Origin: Pyrocephalus nanus
Taxonomy: Eukaryota; Chordata; Aves; Passeriformes; Tyrannidae
Reading direction: 5' to 3'
DNA: 64,000 nt
Assembly (NCBI GenBank): GCA_038380795.1
Contig: CM076276.1
Location: 15,452,001-15,516,000 of the forward strand
Shown: in pieces, positions 53,515 to 64,000 of the stretch
Layout of the letters: every line of letters begins with the position of its first letter
Position numbering within the stretch: position 1 is the first letter of the stretch
Notes under the pieces: model-generated
Told to the model about the DNA's origin: nothing
The model's database searches: none
The model's input: the letters and a program-made list of their open reading frames with translations, nothing else
Position numbers and translations under genes: made by a program

Positions 53515-55063
53515 GTAAGATAGCACTGACCTGGCCATCAGTGCTCTGCATCCTTGCCAGGCAGAAGCTCCCAAGGAATTCAGTGGGATCCAGGGGGTTT
53601 ATAAGGCACAGAAAAAGCTCTGCCGAGGTGCTGTGAGTCCCTGTACCCAGCCTGGTGCTGTCACTGCTGGTCCCCACCAGATCATGGCTCTTGACCAGAA
53701 CATGGCTCTCTCCCAGCACATGGCTCCACCAGCTCTGGCTCTTGTGCTGGAGGCTGCTGATGTCTCAGGATGTCACGAGCCCCAGCTGTGAGAAAAAAGT
53801 GTGTGATGGGTTGTACCTGCCCTGGAAAACTCCTTATTTATTGTCTGACCTTCGGTAAATGGATGAGCCCAGCGGTGCCGCTCCAGGCACAGCCCGGGCT
53901 GCAGGATGGGGTGTAGAGGGGACACAGGGCAGGGCTTGCCCTCCTGAGCACTGCCAGCCCCTGCCACTCAGTCCCCCCCTGGTTCACCCTCCTGGGCAGC
54001 CGGTGTTGCAGGAGCTCAGCTGGTCACGCTCTGGGCAGGCCCTCGGGCCACAGGGGAGCTGAGGGAGGTTCAGCTGCACCTCAGCAGTGGGTGCAGCAGT
54101 TGTGGCACACGTGGCTGTGGGACAGGCAGCTGTCCTGGTGCAGGCTGAGCTGCACTGCTGGAGCTCAAAGGCAGAACTTGTTTGGCCGCTCGTCCCACCG
54201 CCCACGCCGGGTGCCCCAGGCTGCTGCAGGCCACCCCTTGCCCCACCTTCGTCAGCTTCTTGCCAGGGGGAAGCTTATAAGTGTCTCCTTACACGTGCAA
54301 GAGAGGCCTAAGGACACGGCCAGGCGGGCAGGACAGGGAGCAGCAGACACCCAGCACAGCCGTCCCGGTGACACCGGGGCTGGGGCCGGGGCTGAGCCGG
54401 TGAGAGGCAGTGCCAGGGCTGGTGAGTGCTGGTTCTGCTCCTCTTTGGAGGAACCATCCCCTGGGCTCGGCAGGGTGAGAGGAATAACCCCAAACCTTCT
54501 CTGGGTGACCCTGGGGACCGACAGCAGCCACCACCAAGCCAGGGACTGTCTGAGGTGGCCCTGACTGCCTCTTGCCCCCTGTCCTGCTCTCAAGGTGTGG
54601 CTGAGCCGAGCTGAGGGAGGAGGAAATTGCTGGAGCAGTTCATGTGCCTTCACAGCCCAGGGCTGGTCGCCAACGGCTTCACACCCATGGCTCGTCACAG
54701 GCACAGCTCTGGCTGCTCCCCGAGGCCAGTCCTGCAGCACTGCAGCAGTGGGACCCTCAGGATCTCACCACCAGCTCTGCCACATCCCACTCCTTTCCTC
54801 CTCATACTCCAGCTATTTCTTCTACCTTCTCTCTAATGCACCTATTTCTCCTCAGTTAGAAAATTGCATGAGAAATCCCACCAAGCCATGCTGTCCTGTC
54901 TGCTGGCAGCACCTCCACGTCACAGAAAGGGGGAGGTGGCAGAGACAAGGTCTTCCCCCACAGCTGGAGCCAGAGCCGAGAACCCCGAATTCCCAAAGGA
55001 ACAGTCACCACCTTCCCTGGGCTGCCACATCCTCCTCTGAGCATGTCACCTGTTCTTTAACAG
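53515..55063. other. SLC5A11: SLC5A11 5' intron
   Basis: No gene was seen. An acceptor-like ctcctcag near 54856 could mark a further alternative 5' exon, but no matching strong donor follows. The intron ends at the acceptor ttctttaacag (55063) of the ATG exon. Confidence 0.5.
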
Positions 55064-55100
55064 ATTGAGGACCAGGAGTGCTCAGCCTGCCCAGGAAGCC

Positions 55101-58100
55101 ATGGAGCCCACCAGTGTCCCCCCAGCCTCTGTGACCCCCTCGTGGGACGCGTTCCCGCAGCAGACGCTGGAGCCCATCGACATCGCCGTCCTCGTGCTCT
55201 ACTTCCTCTTCGTCCTCGCCGTCGGGCTGTGGGTGAGCAAACACTGCTAAAACCTTCCTGTGTGCCTCATTGTGCTGAAAAATAGGGCTGGCTTGGCCTC
55301 AAGTTATTTTGCTTTGGCTGGAACCAGGCTTCACTTCACCGGATTCAACTGAGCAGTGCAAAGAGGGAGTTTACAGGTCCTGCTCCTCACCTCGGCCTGG
55401 GGAAGTGTCCTGGCTGCTCCACTGGAGAGCTGCTCAGCCCAGTGTTTGCCAAGGTTTTGAGAACCCTCATGAGGAAGAGGCTGTCTGAGTACACAGTGCT
55501 GCTAATAATAATGTTTTTTTCATCCAGGAAGGAACTGCTGCGCTATAAATCACCTGTGCTTGTCCACAGGGGTCCCGACAGCAGATCCCATAAATTAAAA
55601 ACGCTGTCTGTGTATAATTAAGGCAGAAGGACATCCTTTGGCATGGCTTTTGTAACAGCAAGAGCACAATCTGGCTGTCAGGAGGCAGAGATGAATGGCT
55701 GCTCCCTTCCCACGGGGTGCACAACTCTCAGGGTATGGCACGAATCTGTCCGAGGAAGAGGAGTCCATGGGTCACACATACCATGTCAAGCATTCCTCTC
55801 CACAGTTCTTGTCCAAAATTATTTGCCTTCCTTTCTGATCTGGAGAGACTTCTTTTGCTTATCACAGAAAACATTCAGTCAGGATGCTGAGATGATGGAA
55901 AAGTTTGTGCGTGGCTCAGGGCACTGGTTGGTCCCAGCCCTGCCTCCCCCAGGATTTCCCAGCAGCAACTGTCCTTCAGGAACCCCTTCATTCCCATCTG
56001 ATGACAGCTCAGAGTCTCCTGCTGGGGAAATCTCTGGGGGATGCCCTGAGCAGCCACCAAACCATGGCTGAATCCGTGTCCCTGTTTTCTGCCCCCCCAG
56101 TCCATGTGGAAGACGCAGCGCAGCACCGTCAAGGGCTATTTCCTGGCTGGAGGACAGATGGTCTGGTGGCCTGTGAGTATCTGTGTGGTCACCCTGCCTG
56201 TGCCCCTGGGCTGCAGCCACACTGACCAGCACCTCTGCCCAAGCAGGGCTTGTTTGTCCAAACAGGGCTAAATAAATAAACGTTACCCCCATGTTTTGCA
56301 AAGACCCAGTTACAAACTGGCCTTTTCCCCCACGTTTGAGGCTGGGGAGGTGGAGCTGATGCAGGGCGAGGGCCAGCCCCATGCCTGACAAAGCCTGGCT
56401 GCTCTGGGCAGTTCCACAATTAACTGGGGAGTCCCCATCACGAACAGAGCTTTGTGTTGAGCCAGTCTGCTGGCTGGGGTGTCTCATTTGGGCTGATACC
56501 AGAACCTGGAATTTAGACCTGATCCCTCCACCTTCTTCTGCTCTGCTCTCCTGCGAGAGATTAAGAGCTGTTTTGGAAGGAGCATGATCCTAAACATGCC
56601 CACAGATAGGCAGTGAATGGTGAAAGAAGGTGGACAGAGGTGCCAGAGCCACTGAACCTGTAGGCAAAAGAAGAAGGTGTCAGAGGGTGACAAGGATTTC
56701 ATTTCCTCCACGGTCATGAGTGGGGGAACAGCATCACTGTGCTGTCACCAGGCTAAGAACAATGCCCTGTGCCAGGACCAGACCTGATTTTCTGTGTTTC
56801 TCCAGGTGGGAGCATCCCTGTTTGCCAGCAATGTTGGAAGTGGCCACTTCATCGGCCTGGCTGGGTCGGGAGCTGCCTCGGGAATCGCTGCAACAGCCTA
56901 CGAGTGGAATGTGAGTGTTCCAGGGGCTGCAGAGCCCTCCCCGTGCTGGACACGGGGACCCCAACGAGTCACCACACCAGGGCACGGCCCTGGCACCTCT
57001 GACACTCCAGATCCTGCTGCCTGAGCCTGCAGTCACCGGCTGTGGGGGAGATGAGTCCCTGTGTCCCTGCTGATCCTCCTGCTCAGAGCCCGGATCTGCT
57101 TCTCTGACCTCCCTTTCCCTTTGTTTGCAGGGAATGTTCTGTGTCCTGGTGCTTGCCTGGCTGTTCCTGCCCATCTACATCGCATCGGGGGTAGGTAGGG
57201 GAGTGTTGTGTCCATCTGCACTTTATCTGCACCCCCTGTGTGCCAGCGCTTGCTAAGCTGCTGTGCTGGCCTCAGTCAGCAACTGAGAGCCAAATACTAA
57301 CCCAGGGGAGCTCTCAGGGCCCTGCTGGGTGCAAACACCCACATGGCTCCCTGGGTGAGCCCTTGGCAGCTCTGGGAATGACCATGCCCTCCTCCCCTGA
57401 GCTGTGTCTCTCCACAGGTCACCACCATGCCCGAGTACCTGCGGAGACGTTTCGGAGGCAAAAGGATTCAGGTGTTCCTGGCCATTCTCTACTTGTTCAT
57501 CTACATCTTCACCAAAATATCAGTAAGTAGAAAAAAAGGGAAATGGCTCGAATTTAATTCACTTTGGAAGCACGGGCTGAGCAGTGAGGCTGAGAAATGC
57601 AACCAGTGGCACTTCCCTGGGTGAGCAGAGAAGGGTTTATTGACTGTAGTTGTTTTGAAAACCGACACAAAAAAGAATTTCTTTTTTTGCCCATTAAGCA
57701 CCTGCGTCCTGAAAAACAGTTCAGGGAAAGGTGGAGCTGTGAGTGTGGATGAGGTTGTTGTTAGATTTTGCTCACCCAGTTTCTCTCCTTTTGCCCATTT
57801 ATTGCCTGTGCAGACACTCAGGTGCCGTTTTTGAGGATGGAGAAGGACGTAGGAACTGGTCCAGGGTTAGGAGAAAAGTGTTCAGTGATTTATTGCACCT
57901 GTTTGAATAAATAACTGAATCAACTCTTGCACAACACCTTGGTGGCTGTTCATTAACAGCCAGGCAGGGCACCAACCCGTGAAAATAGATCCCTGCTGGG
58001 GTTTTTCCTGCACAGAGGGGCCAAAGTGGGACACGGTGTGTGACCCTCTGTCCCCCCTGGAACCTTTGACATAGGGAAACGGCTTTAAACAGAGAGAGAG

Positions 58101-61100
58101 TAGGTTTAGATTAGGTACTGGGAAGCAATCCTTCCTGGGAGGGTGGTGAGGCCTTGGCACAGGTTGCCCAGAGAAGCTGTGGCTGCCCCATCCCTGGAAG
58201 TGTTCAAGGCCAGGTTGGACGGCTGGAGGAAGGCTCAGGTTCTCCTTTAGATAAAATTGGCTATTTGATGGAATCTGTGATAACACAATTCTTGTATTCA
58301 GGATGCTTTTACACCTGCCTGTCCTCCTGTGGTTGGCAGTTTGCCTGTCCTAAACTCTGCTAAGCCGCAGCATTTTCACGTAGCTGCAGAGCTGGTTGGT
58401 CAGGGCTGGGCCCAGCCCCGAGGACACTTTTCCTGGTGATCTCCCTGTCCCCACGGCAGCAGGGAGGAATTCCCAGATGGGTGCTGGGGCTGTGGCAGCT
58501 GAGGTGTGGGGGGGAGTTTGCACCAGGTGCCCCAGCCCAGCCCAGCTCCCCCACCCTGCTCACTGGTGCTCGGGGGAAGAGATAAACTCACCCCACCCAA
58601 ATGCCTCTCTCACAGTGCACGTTCCCCTTCTTGTGACAGCCCCATCCTCCCCTCACTGCCACCCCTGTGACCAGCAATAATGATAAACTGGCTAAGGAGT
58701 GAACTGGTGGTGGGCAGGATGGCAGGAGCTGGGGCTGCAGGGGGCAGCTGGGGGGTCACGAGCGCTCCAAGCCGGACTGGTCCCAGCACAGGAGACGGCT
58801 TGGCCAGATAAATATCCACACTCTGAAGGGTTTGGTGATGCCATGACTGCAGCTGTGCTCTGCCCTCTCCTGCAGGTGGACATGTATGCCGGGGCTCTGT
58901 TCATCCAGCAGGCCCTGCACTGGGACCTGTACATCGCCGTGGCGGGGCTGCTCGCCATCACCGCCGTCTACACCGTGTCGGGTACGTGGCCAGGGCCTCC
59001 CACACCACAGAGCCTGCCCGGGCACTGAGACACCCCTGCAAGCGCCCAGGGCCAGGATGGAGCAGCCTGGGATAGTGGGAGGTGTCCCTGCCCGTGGCAG
59101 GGGGTGGAACTGGATGAGCTTTCAGGTCCTTCCCATCCCAACCCATCCCAGGGTTCTGCGATTCATGCCCTGCACTGTGTCCCTGTGGTGTGAGTCCTGC
59201 ATCCCCTACAGCCTGGTTCTGCCAGGGATATGGATACTGGGGTGGGGAGGGGAAAGCAATCATAAAACTCCCCTTTGTAGAAAAAATTGCCAGGTGAGAG
59301 TAAGTGAATCTCCCTCACAGGCCACCCTAGGTGGGGTCACGAGGTGTTTGCAGGATGTTTCCCTCGGGCTCTCTGGAGGTGTGAGGGATTTACAGGACAA
59401 TGAGCCGTGTAATGCGGAAAGACTCCAGGCTTGGATGCCCTTTCAGGGCTCGAGAGTGGCCAAATGGAAAACAGCCACGCACGGAGCAAGCAGAAATCCC
59501 CAACAAAGAAAGGTTATTGCTTTCCCAGTGCTCACCCCCAGTGATGTAAAATCACCCCCCTCTTTCTTTCTTCTCCTCCTTTTGCAGCTTGGGCTTTGTT
59601 TTGGAGTTTTTCCATGTATTTCCCGTAGAATTATTTCTACTGGACTTCGGCTTTTAGTGACCAAATGGTGACTCATGATGATTCAAACCACTAGAAATTC
59701 CAGCCAAAGTGTCCTTGGCCAAACTGCCCCCTCAGCAGAGGGAGAACCCCCTGGCCAGGCTCGGGGCTCAGCTTGTGCTGCTGGGCAAGAACTGCTGCAA
59801 GCGTGAGCTGCTCCCACAGAACAAACCCAGCTTATCCCAGTGTGGTGCCTCTTGCTCTCCCAGGTGGCCTGGCAGCCGTGATCTACACCGATGCTCTGCA
59901 GACCCTCATCATGCTCATCGGGGCCTTGACTCTCATGGTCTTCAGTGAGTGCTTCCCTGGGGGCTTAGCACTAAAAACAGGATAAAAGCTCTACCAAGTT
60001 AAATAAGAGGGAGAAATCCTCCCCTGGGAGGGTGGGCAGGCCCTGGCACAGGTTGCCCAGAGAAGCTGTGGCTGCCCCTGGATCCCTGGGAGTGTCCAAG
60101 GGTGGGTTGGACCGGGCTTGGAGAAGCCTGGGATTGTGGAAGGTGTCTCTGCCCATGGCAGGGGGTGGCTCTGGATGACCACTTGTGTAACATTACCCAT
60201 AGCCAGTTGGACACTGAAAGCAGAGTTCTGACCTGGGAAGATGCAATGACAGCTTCTCATGACCCGTTTTAGGCTTTATTGAAGTTGGTGGCCTGGAAGG
60301 TTTGCAGACAAAATACTTCAGCGCCATTCCCAGCATCCGCAAGGAGAACAGCAGCTGTGGCTTGCCCAGAGAAGATGCTTTTCACATCTTCAGAGACCCT
60401 GTGAACTCTGACCTCCCCTGGCCAGGAGTTTTGGTGGGAATGACCATCCCGTCCCTGTGGTACTGGTGCACGGACCAGGTGGGTCACTGCTTGTTTCTTT
60501 GGTTGGTTTCAAGGAAAAGCTGTTGGTTGTTTGAGGCTGATTACAAACCTCGGGGTTGCACCACCACCTGGACTGATTTACTGTTTCTTATGGGAATTTA
60601 GTAAAATCTGGTTGCTTCAATCCTAAAAATGCAAAATTTGATATGCACAGCTGAGTGCTGGGAGTCATCTCACCATCAAAAGGGGTAAGAATGTGTTTGT
60701 GAGTCAATCCCAGTCTATAAAGATTTTTTTGGTTGGTTTGTTTTTTAACTTGAACCTTTCACTTCTTGCAAACCACCTGTGAATTCCCCTTCACAACTTT
60801 CCATGGGTCTGTCTCCCATCTCTCCTAGTGACACCATCAGAGCCAGGAAGATGAAGCCCTAAGTCACCTTCTGATGTTCTTACTGTGTTTTCTTGCTCTT
60901 TTATTTAACTCACTGTGCTCATTTCAGACTCTGTCCTGCTGCTGCCTTGGCCAGGCTTATCCTTAGGGTCAGGGAAGTCCCCAGTGCAGGAAGAATAGAA
61001 AATTCTGAGTATGGTCAGCTGGGGATGAGGTTCTGCAGCACAGTGTCCTGCCAGGCTCAGCTGGGATGGCACAAGCAGTGTCTCTCAGGTCTGTGCTCCT

Positions 61101-63052
61101 GTAAGGATCCAAACCAACCACAAAGCCAGAGCCAGGCTCTGTGATCACCCGTCTGGCACTTCCATAGTTCAGCAGAGATCAAAGCCGGGATCGCTCCATC
61201 CCAGCCAGCTCCTCACTGCTGGCAGCCAACCAAACCCATTTCTTCATTCCTAGGTCATTGTTCAGAGGTCCCTTGCTGCCAAAAACCTCTCCCACGCCAA
61301 AGGAGGCTCCTTGATGACCTCCTACTTGAAGATTTTGCCCCTCTTTATGATGGTAATGCCAGGCATGATCAGCAGGGTTCTCTTCCCAGGTAAGTGCTGA
61401 GGGATCTGTTCCCTCTCTCTGGCTGTGCCTCCTCCTCAGAGCTGGAGCAGGTGAATAAGCTGAGAGGTTCCAGTGCATCGGTTGCCCAATGTATGAAGTA
61501 ATTTTCTTCCAGTTACAAGCTGGAGAATGCAGATCCTGCTGCAGCAGCCCCAGATATCTCGGTGTTCAGATGGTCCTCTGCCATTTGCTGGAAGCTTCCC
61601 GGGCTCTCCAGTATTTTCCTTAAAAAAGCAGTTTACAGCATTCAGCAGAGTAACATTTAGACACGTGGTTTATTGTGGCTGGGGAATTCTGCCTCTCACT
61701 CCCCACTGCTTATTTCAGATCTGGTGGCTTGTGCAGATCCGGAAAATTGCCAAAAAATCTGTGGCAACCCGTCTGGCTGTTCCGATATCGCTTATCCCAA
61801 GCTGGTGTTGGAGCTTCTGCCTGTGGGTAAGAGCTGGTGCTGGCACTGATGGGGTCTGTACACTCCAACCACAGGTGCCCTGGAGGGAAGTTCAGAGAGG
61901 AAAATACTCTGGAACTCATTTCAGTGGGGTTTGTGTTGGGTTTGGTGAGAGAGGGGCACAGAGCAGCAGGAAACAGGAGAGATGGGGGGATCCAGAGTCT
62001 CATTCAGTCAAATTTGGATAAAAGATACAGCACAGATGTTCAACAATGAGAATCAAGGGCTAAAACTTCCCTGTGACTGTTATTTTAAAACTGGAGCTAA
62101 ACCCACTTTAAAAGTCTGTTCCATCTCACAGAAGACCTCAAGGTCACCCTGCAGTGGAGCTGCTGGGGGTCCCTCAGGGCAGCTCTACTTCTCCTTCTGT
62201 TTCCAGGGCTCAGGGGCCTGATGATGTCAGTGATGATAGCAGCCCTCATGTCCTCCCTGACTTCCATCTTTAATAGTGCCAGCACCATTTTCACCATGGA
62301 CCTCTGGAAACACTTCCGTCCGCGTTGCTCCGAGTGGGAGCTCATGATCGTCGGCAGGTATGGAGAGCTGGGGCGTGTTTTGTCAGAGCCTGTTAGGGAC
62401 ACCCCTTGGCACAGCCTGCTGAGGGAACACCTTCACCCTGCAGGGGCTGGCTGGAGGAGGAGAGTGGAGTTAGGAGTGAGGGTTATGAGGCACCTCAGTC
62501 AGAGCCTCGCACGCTGAGCAAGCGCAAAAGAACATCCCCCAGTAGGGATGCCCACGGTAAAGGCACCCTTGTCTTGCCCAGGGTCTTTGTGCTGCTGCTC
62601 ACTGTGATCTCCATCCTGTGGATCCCCTTGGTGCAGGCTGGCCAGGGCGGGCAGCTCTTCATTTACATCCAGTCCATCAGCTCCTACCTGCAGCCGCCCG
62701 TGGCCGTGGTGTTCATCCTGGGCTGCTTCTGGAAGAGAGCCAACGAGAAGGTAACGGCTCCGCTGGATCCTGGCCAGCCCTGGGTCCTGGCTGGATGCCG
62801 CTCCTTGCTCCAGCACGGCATTCCCTTCCTTTGCAGGGCGCGTTCTGGGGGCTGCTGGTGGGGCTGCTGCTGGGCGTGGTTCGGCTGGTGCTGGACTTCG
62901 TGTACCCCGAGCCCCGGTGCGGCGAGGCCGACGCCCGGCCCGGCGTGGTGAGGTACATGCACTACCTGTACTTCTCCATGGTGCTGGCAGCCGTCTCCAC
63001 GCTCACCGTGCTGCTCGTCAGCGTGGCCACCGAGCCCCCCGGCCCCGAAATG
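55101..63052 (+). CDS. SLC5A11: SLC5A11 (SMIT2) sodium/inositol cotransporter, 5' part (3' end outside window)
   Basis: Coding exons: 55101-55232, 56101-56172, 56806-56910, 57131-57190, 57418-57522, 58876-58981, 59864-59944, 60273-60478, 61254-61389, 61719-61826, 62207-62357, 62582-62750 and 62837-63052. Together they encode 549 residues in phase, ending EM before the C-terminal exon(s). The protein carries myo-inositol and D-chiro-inositol into cells with sodium and has the LeuT-type fold of 14 membrane segments; about 13 are covered here. Recognisable features are the N-terminal helix [17 protein letters not shown], the sodium/substrate motif [16 protein letters not shown] (about 73-88), [20 protein letters not shown] (SSS signature 1), a [10 protein letters not shown] stretch (signature 2 region), and a glycosylation site NSS in the large extracellular loop. 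Tissue role in mammals: kidney, intestine and brain. The ATG has a good context (gccATGg) and opens an exon whose acceptor is at 55063. Identity with SLC5A11 rather than SLC5A1, A2, A9 or A10 rests on the loop [19 protein letters not shown]. Confidence 0.96.
58085..58235 (+). mobile_element. CR1 LINE fragment lacking the extreme 3' end
   Basis: It contains gtaggtttagattaggtact, 'gggtggtgaggccttggcac', and atccctggaagtgttcaagg, then stops at about 58235 without the usual tail. SLC5A11 intron. Confidence 0.85.
59050..59165 (+). mobile_element. CR1 LINE 3' end
   Basis: It contains gagcagcctgggatagtggg, gtgtccctgcccgtggcagg and 'cagggttctgcgattcatg'. SLC5A11 intron. Confidence 0.85.
59983..60185 (+). 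mobile_element. CR1 LINE fragment
   Basis: It contains ggcaggccctggcacaggtt, gcccagagaagctgtggctg and tgtctctgcccatggcaggg, and is truncated before the terminal repeat. It ends about 90 bases before an SLC5A11 exon. Confidence 0.87.
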
Positions 63053-63739
63053 GTGCGTCCCCCCTCCCGCTTTCCTTGCTTTCGAGGTTTCCAGGATGCC
63101 CCACGGTCCGTCCGGGGGAGTAACGTGGGGAGAAATAATCTGGAGATGGAAGCTGCCATTCATCCTTTATTTGTGACCACACTTGTAGCAGCAACCCCTC
63201 CTCTGCTTCGGCCCCTCTGCTGCCGTTTCTGATTTGGGTCCCATAAATCCCACCCTGGAAACTGGTCAACAGCAGATGCTACCAAGAGCTGCTGTTCGAG
63301 CATGTGTGTCAAATCCATGACAAATTAGCCTTTTTCCCCTCTATTTTCCAAGCAATTCCAGCTTCTGGGTCATCTTTACCAACTCTCTTACTGACTTAGT
63401 GAGGAACCATTTTTACTTGCAGAAAAGAGAAACCCAGGGCCCAAAGCACAGCTCCTCTGAACCAGGTTTGTGCCAGTTTGACTATTTTCAGTAGAGGTAC
63501 CGAGGCTACAGAGAAACATTGAGAGCAGCAAGGAGGGGCAGGGGAGTTTCAGGGATCATAACAGCAGCACATCCTCTTGCTTCAAGACAGCACTAACCCA
63601 AAAGTCCCGGTGAACTCAGAAATCCCCCGAGAGGGAGGTGCCCCAGAGGTGCGTGATCAGTCCAGAGCTCACCTGCCCTCCCTGTAGCAATTTTTCCTCA
63701 TCTCCAAAGTGAATCTTTCCAGCTCCATGTTGTGCTCAT
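63053..63739. other. SLC5A11: SLC5A11 intron after the last visible exon
   Basis: No exon encoding the expected continuation (the conserved segment after EM) is present up to the right edge. The last coding exon or exons lie outside the window. Confidence 0.6.
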
Positions 63740-63999
63740 CCCTCTCTATCGACACTATTGCTGAGAACATCCCTCTTTAATGAGTCTTTCAGATATCTGA
63801 AGAAAACAATCCTACCTCCTACCTGTCATCTCCTCTCAACAACCCCAGTTCTTTGAGCCGCCCCTCCCCGGCCACAATTTCCATTCTTTTTGCTCCTTCT
63901 TGACTCACTCTCAGTCTGCACCCAGGGATGGGCCCCCAGAGAAATGTCCCCTCAGTGCAGAGTGAAGACTCATCGGTCTGAGGTGGAGCTGCCCCGTTC
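63740..63999 (-). mobile_element. Diverged CR1 LINE fragment
   Basis: It resembles reverse-orientation CR1 body sequence (catctcctctcaacaacccc, agttctttgagccgcccctc, then a tgctccttcttgactcactc stretch) but is more decayed than the other copies and lacks the 3' end. Confidence 0.5.
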
Positions 64000-64000
64000 T

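Noticed and set aside
63423..63465. Possible SLC5A11 exon (good acceptor tttttacttgcag, frame KRETQGPKHSSSEP, then GT)
   Set aside because: The expected sequence after EM in this family is a conserved aromatic segment that is not present; 43 nt would also break phase, and the donor (GTTTGT) is weak.

Overview
This is a vertebrate nuclear sequence, almost certainly from a bird. It carries about two dozen truncated CR1 LINE 3' ends, GC-rich exons, short introns, and four protein-coding genes in 64 kb, all with canonical GT/AG intron boundaries. All exon joins given here were worked out by eye from splice sites and reading frame. For every gene the summed exon lengths keep the frame from start to end.

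Layout: (1) 1-3.9 kb holds the 3' part of E4F1 (+ strand, five exons; the 5' part lies before the window). (2) 4.3-12.9 kb holds the complete ZDHHC4 gene on the - strand, tail-to-tail with E4F1. Its six coding exons encode a 347-residue DHHC palmitoyltransferase, and a probable non-coding first exon and CpG-rich promoter lie near 12.8-13.1 kb. (3) 16.5-50.0 kb holds the complete coding region of GRID2IP (delphilin) on the + strand: 22 coding exons, 1233 codons, with PDZ, harmonin-N-like, FH1 and FH2 regions. Intron 2 is 9.7 kb long and contains a 14-base alternative first coding exon at 23128-23141. This exon joins exon 3 in frame and would give a short, N-terminal-cysteine (palmitoylatable) isoform. 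(4) 52.5-64 kb holds the 5' part of SLC5A11 (SMIT2) on the + strand: 13 coding exons encoding 549 residues, running off the right edge, with a TATA-box promoter and two probable untranslated exons upstream.

Non-coding content: CR1 fragments in both orientations; a 16-bp minisatellite of about 36 units in GRID2IP intron 7; smaller arrays of 23, 22, 14 and 12 bp units; and a composite array in GRID2IP intron 15. Two 3' UTRs carry Pumilio-type elements. No tRNA, rRNA, CRISPR array or complete mobile element was seen.

The genes do not form a pathway. E4F1 is a nuclear zinc-finger regulator, ZDHHC4 an endomembrane palmitoyltransferase, GRID2IP a postsynaptic scaffold of Purkinje cells, and SLC5A11 a sodium/inositol cotransporter. 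The gene set joins loci that in humans lie on 7p22 (ZDHHC4, GRID2IP) and 16p (E4F1, SLC5A11), which fits the chicken chromosome 14 homologue. The species cannot be determined from the window alone.
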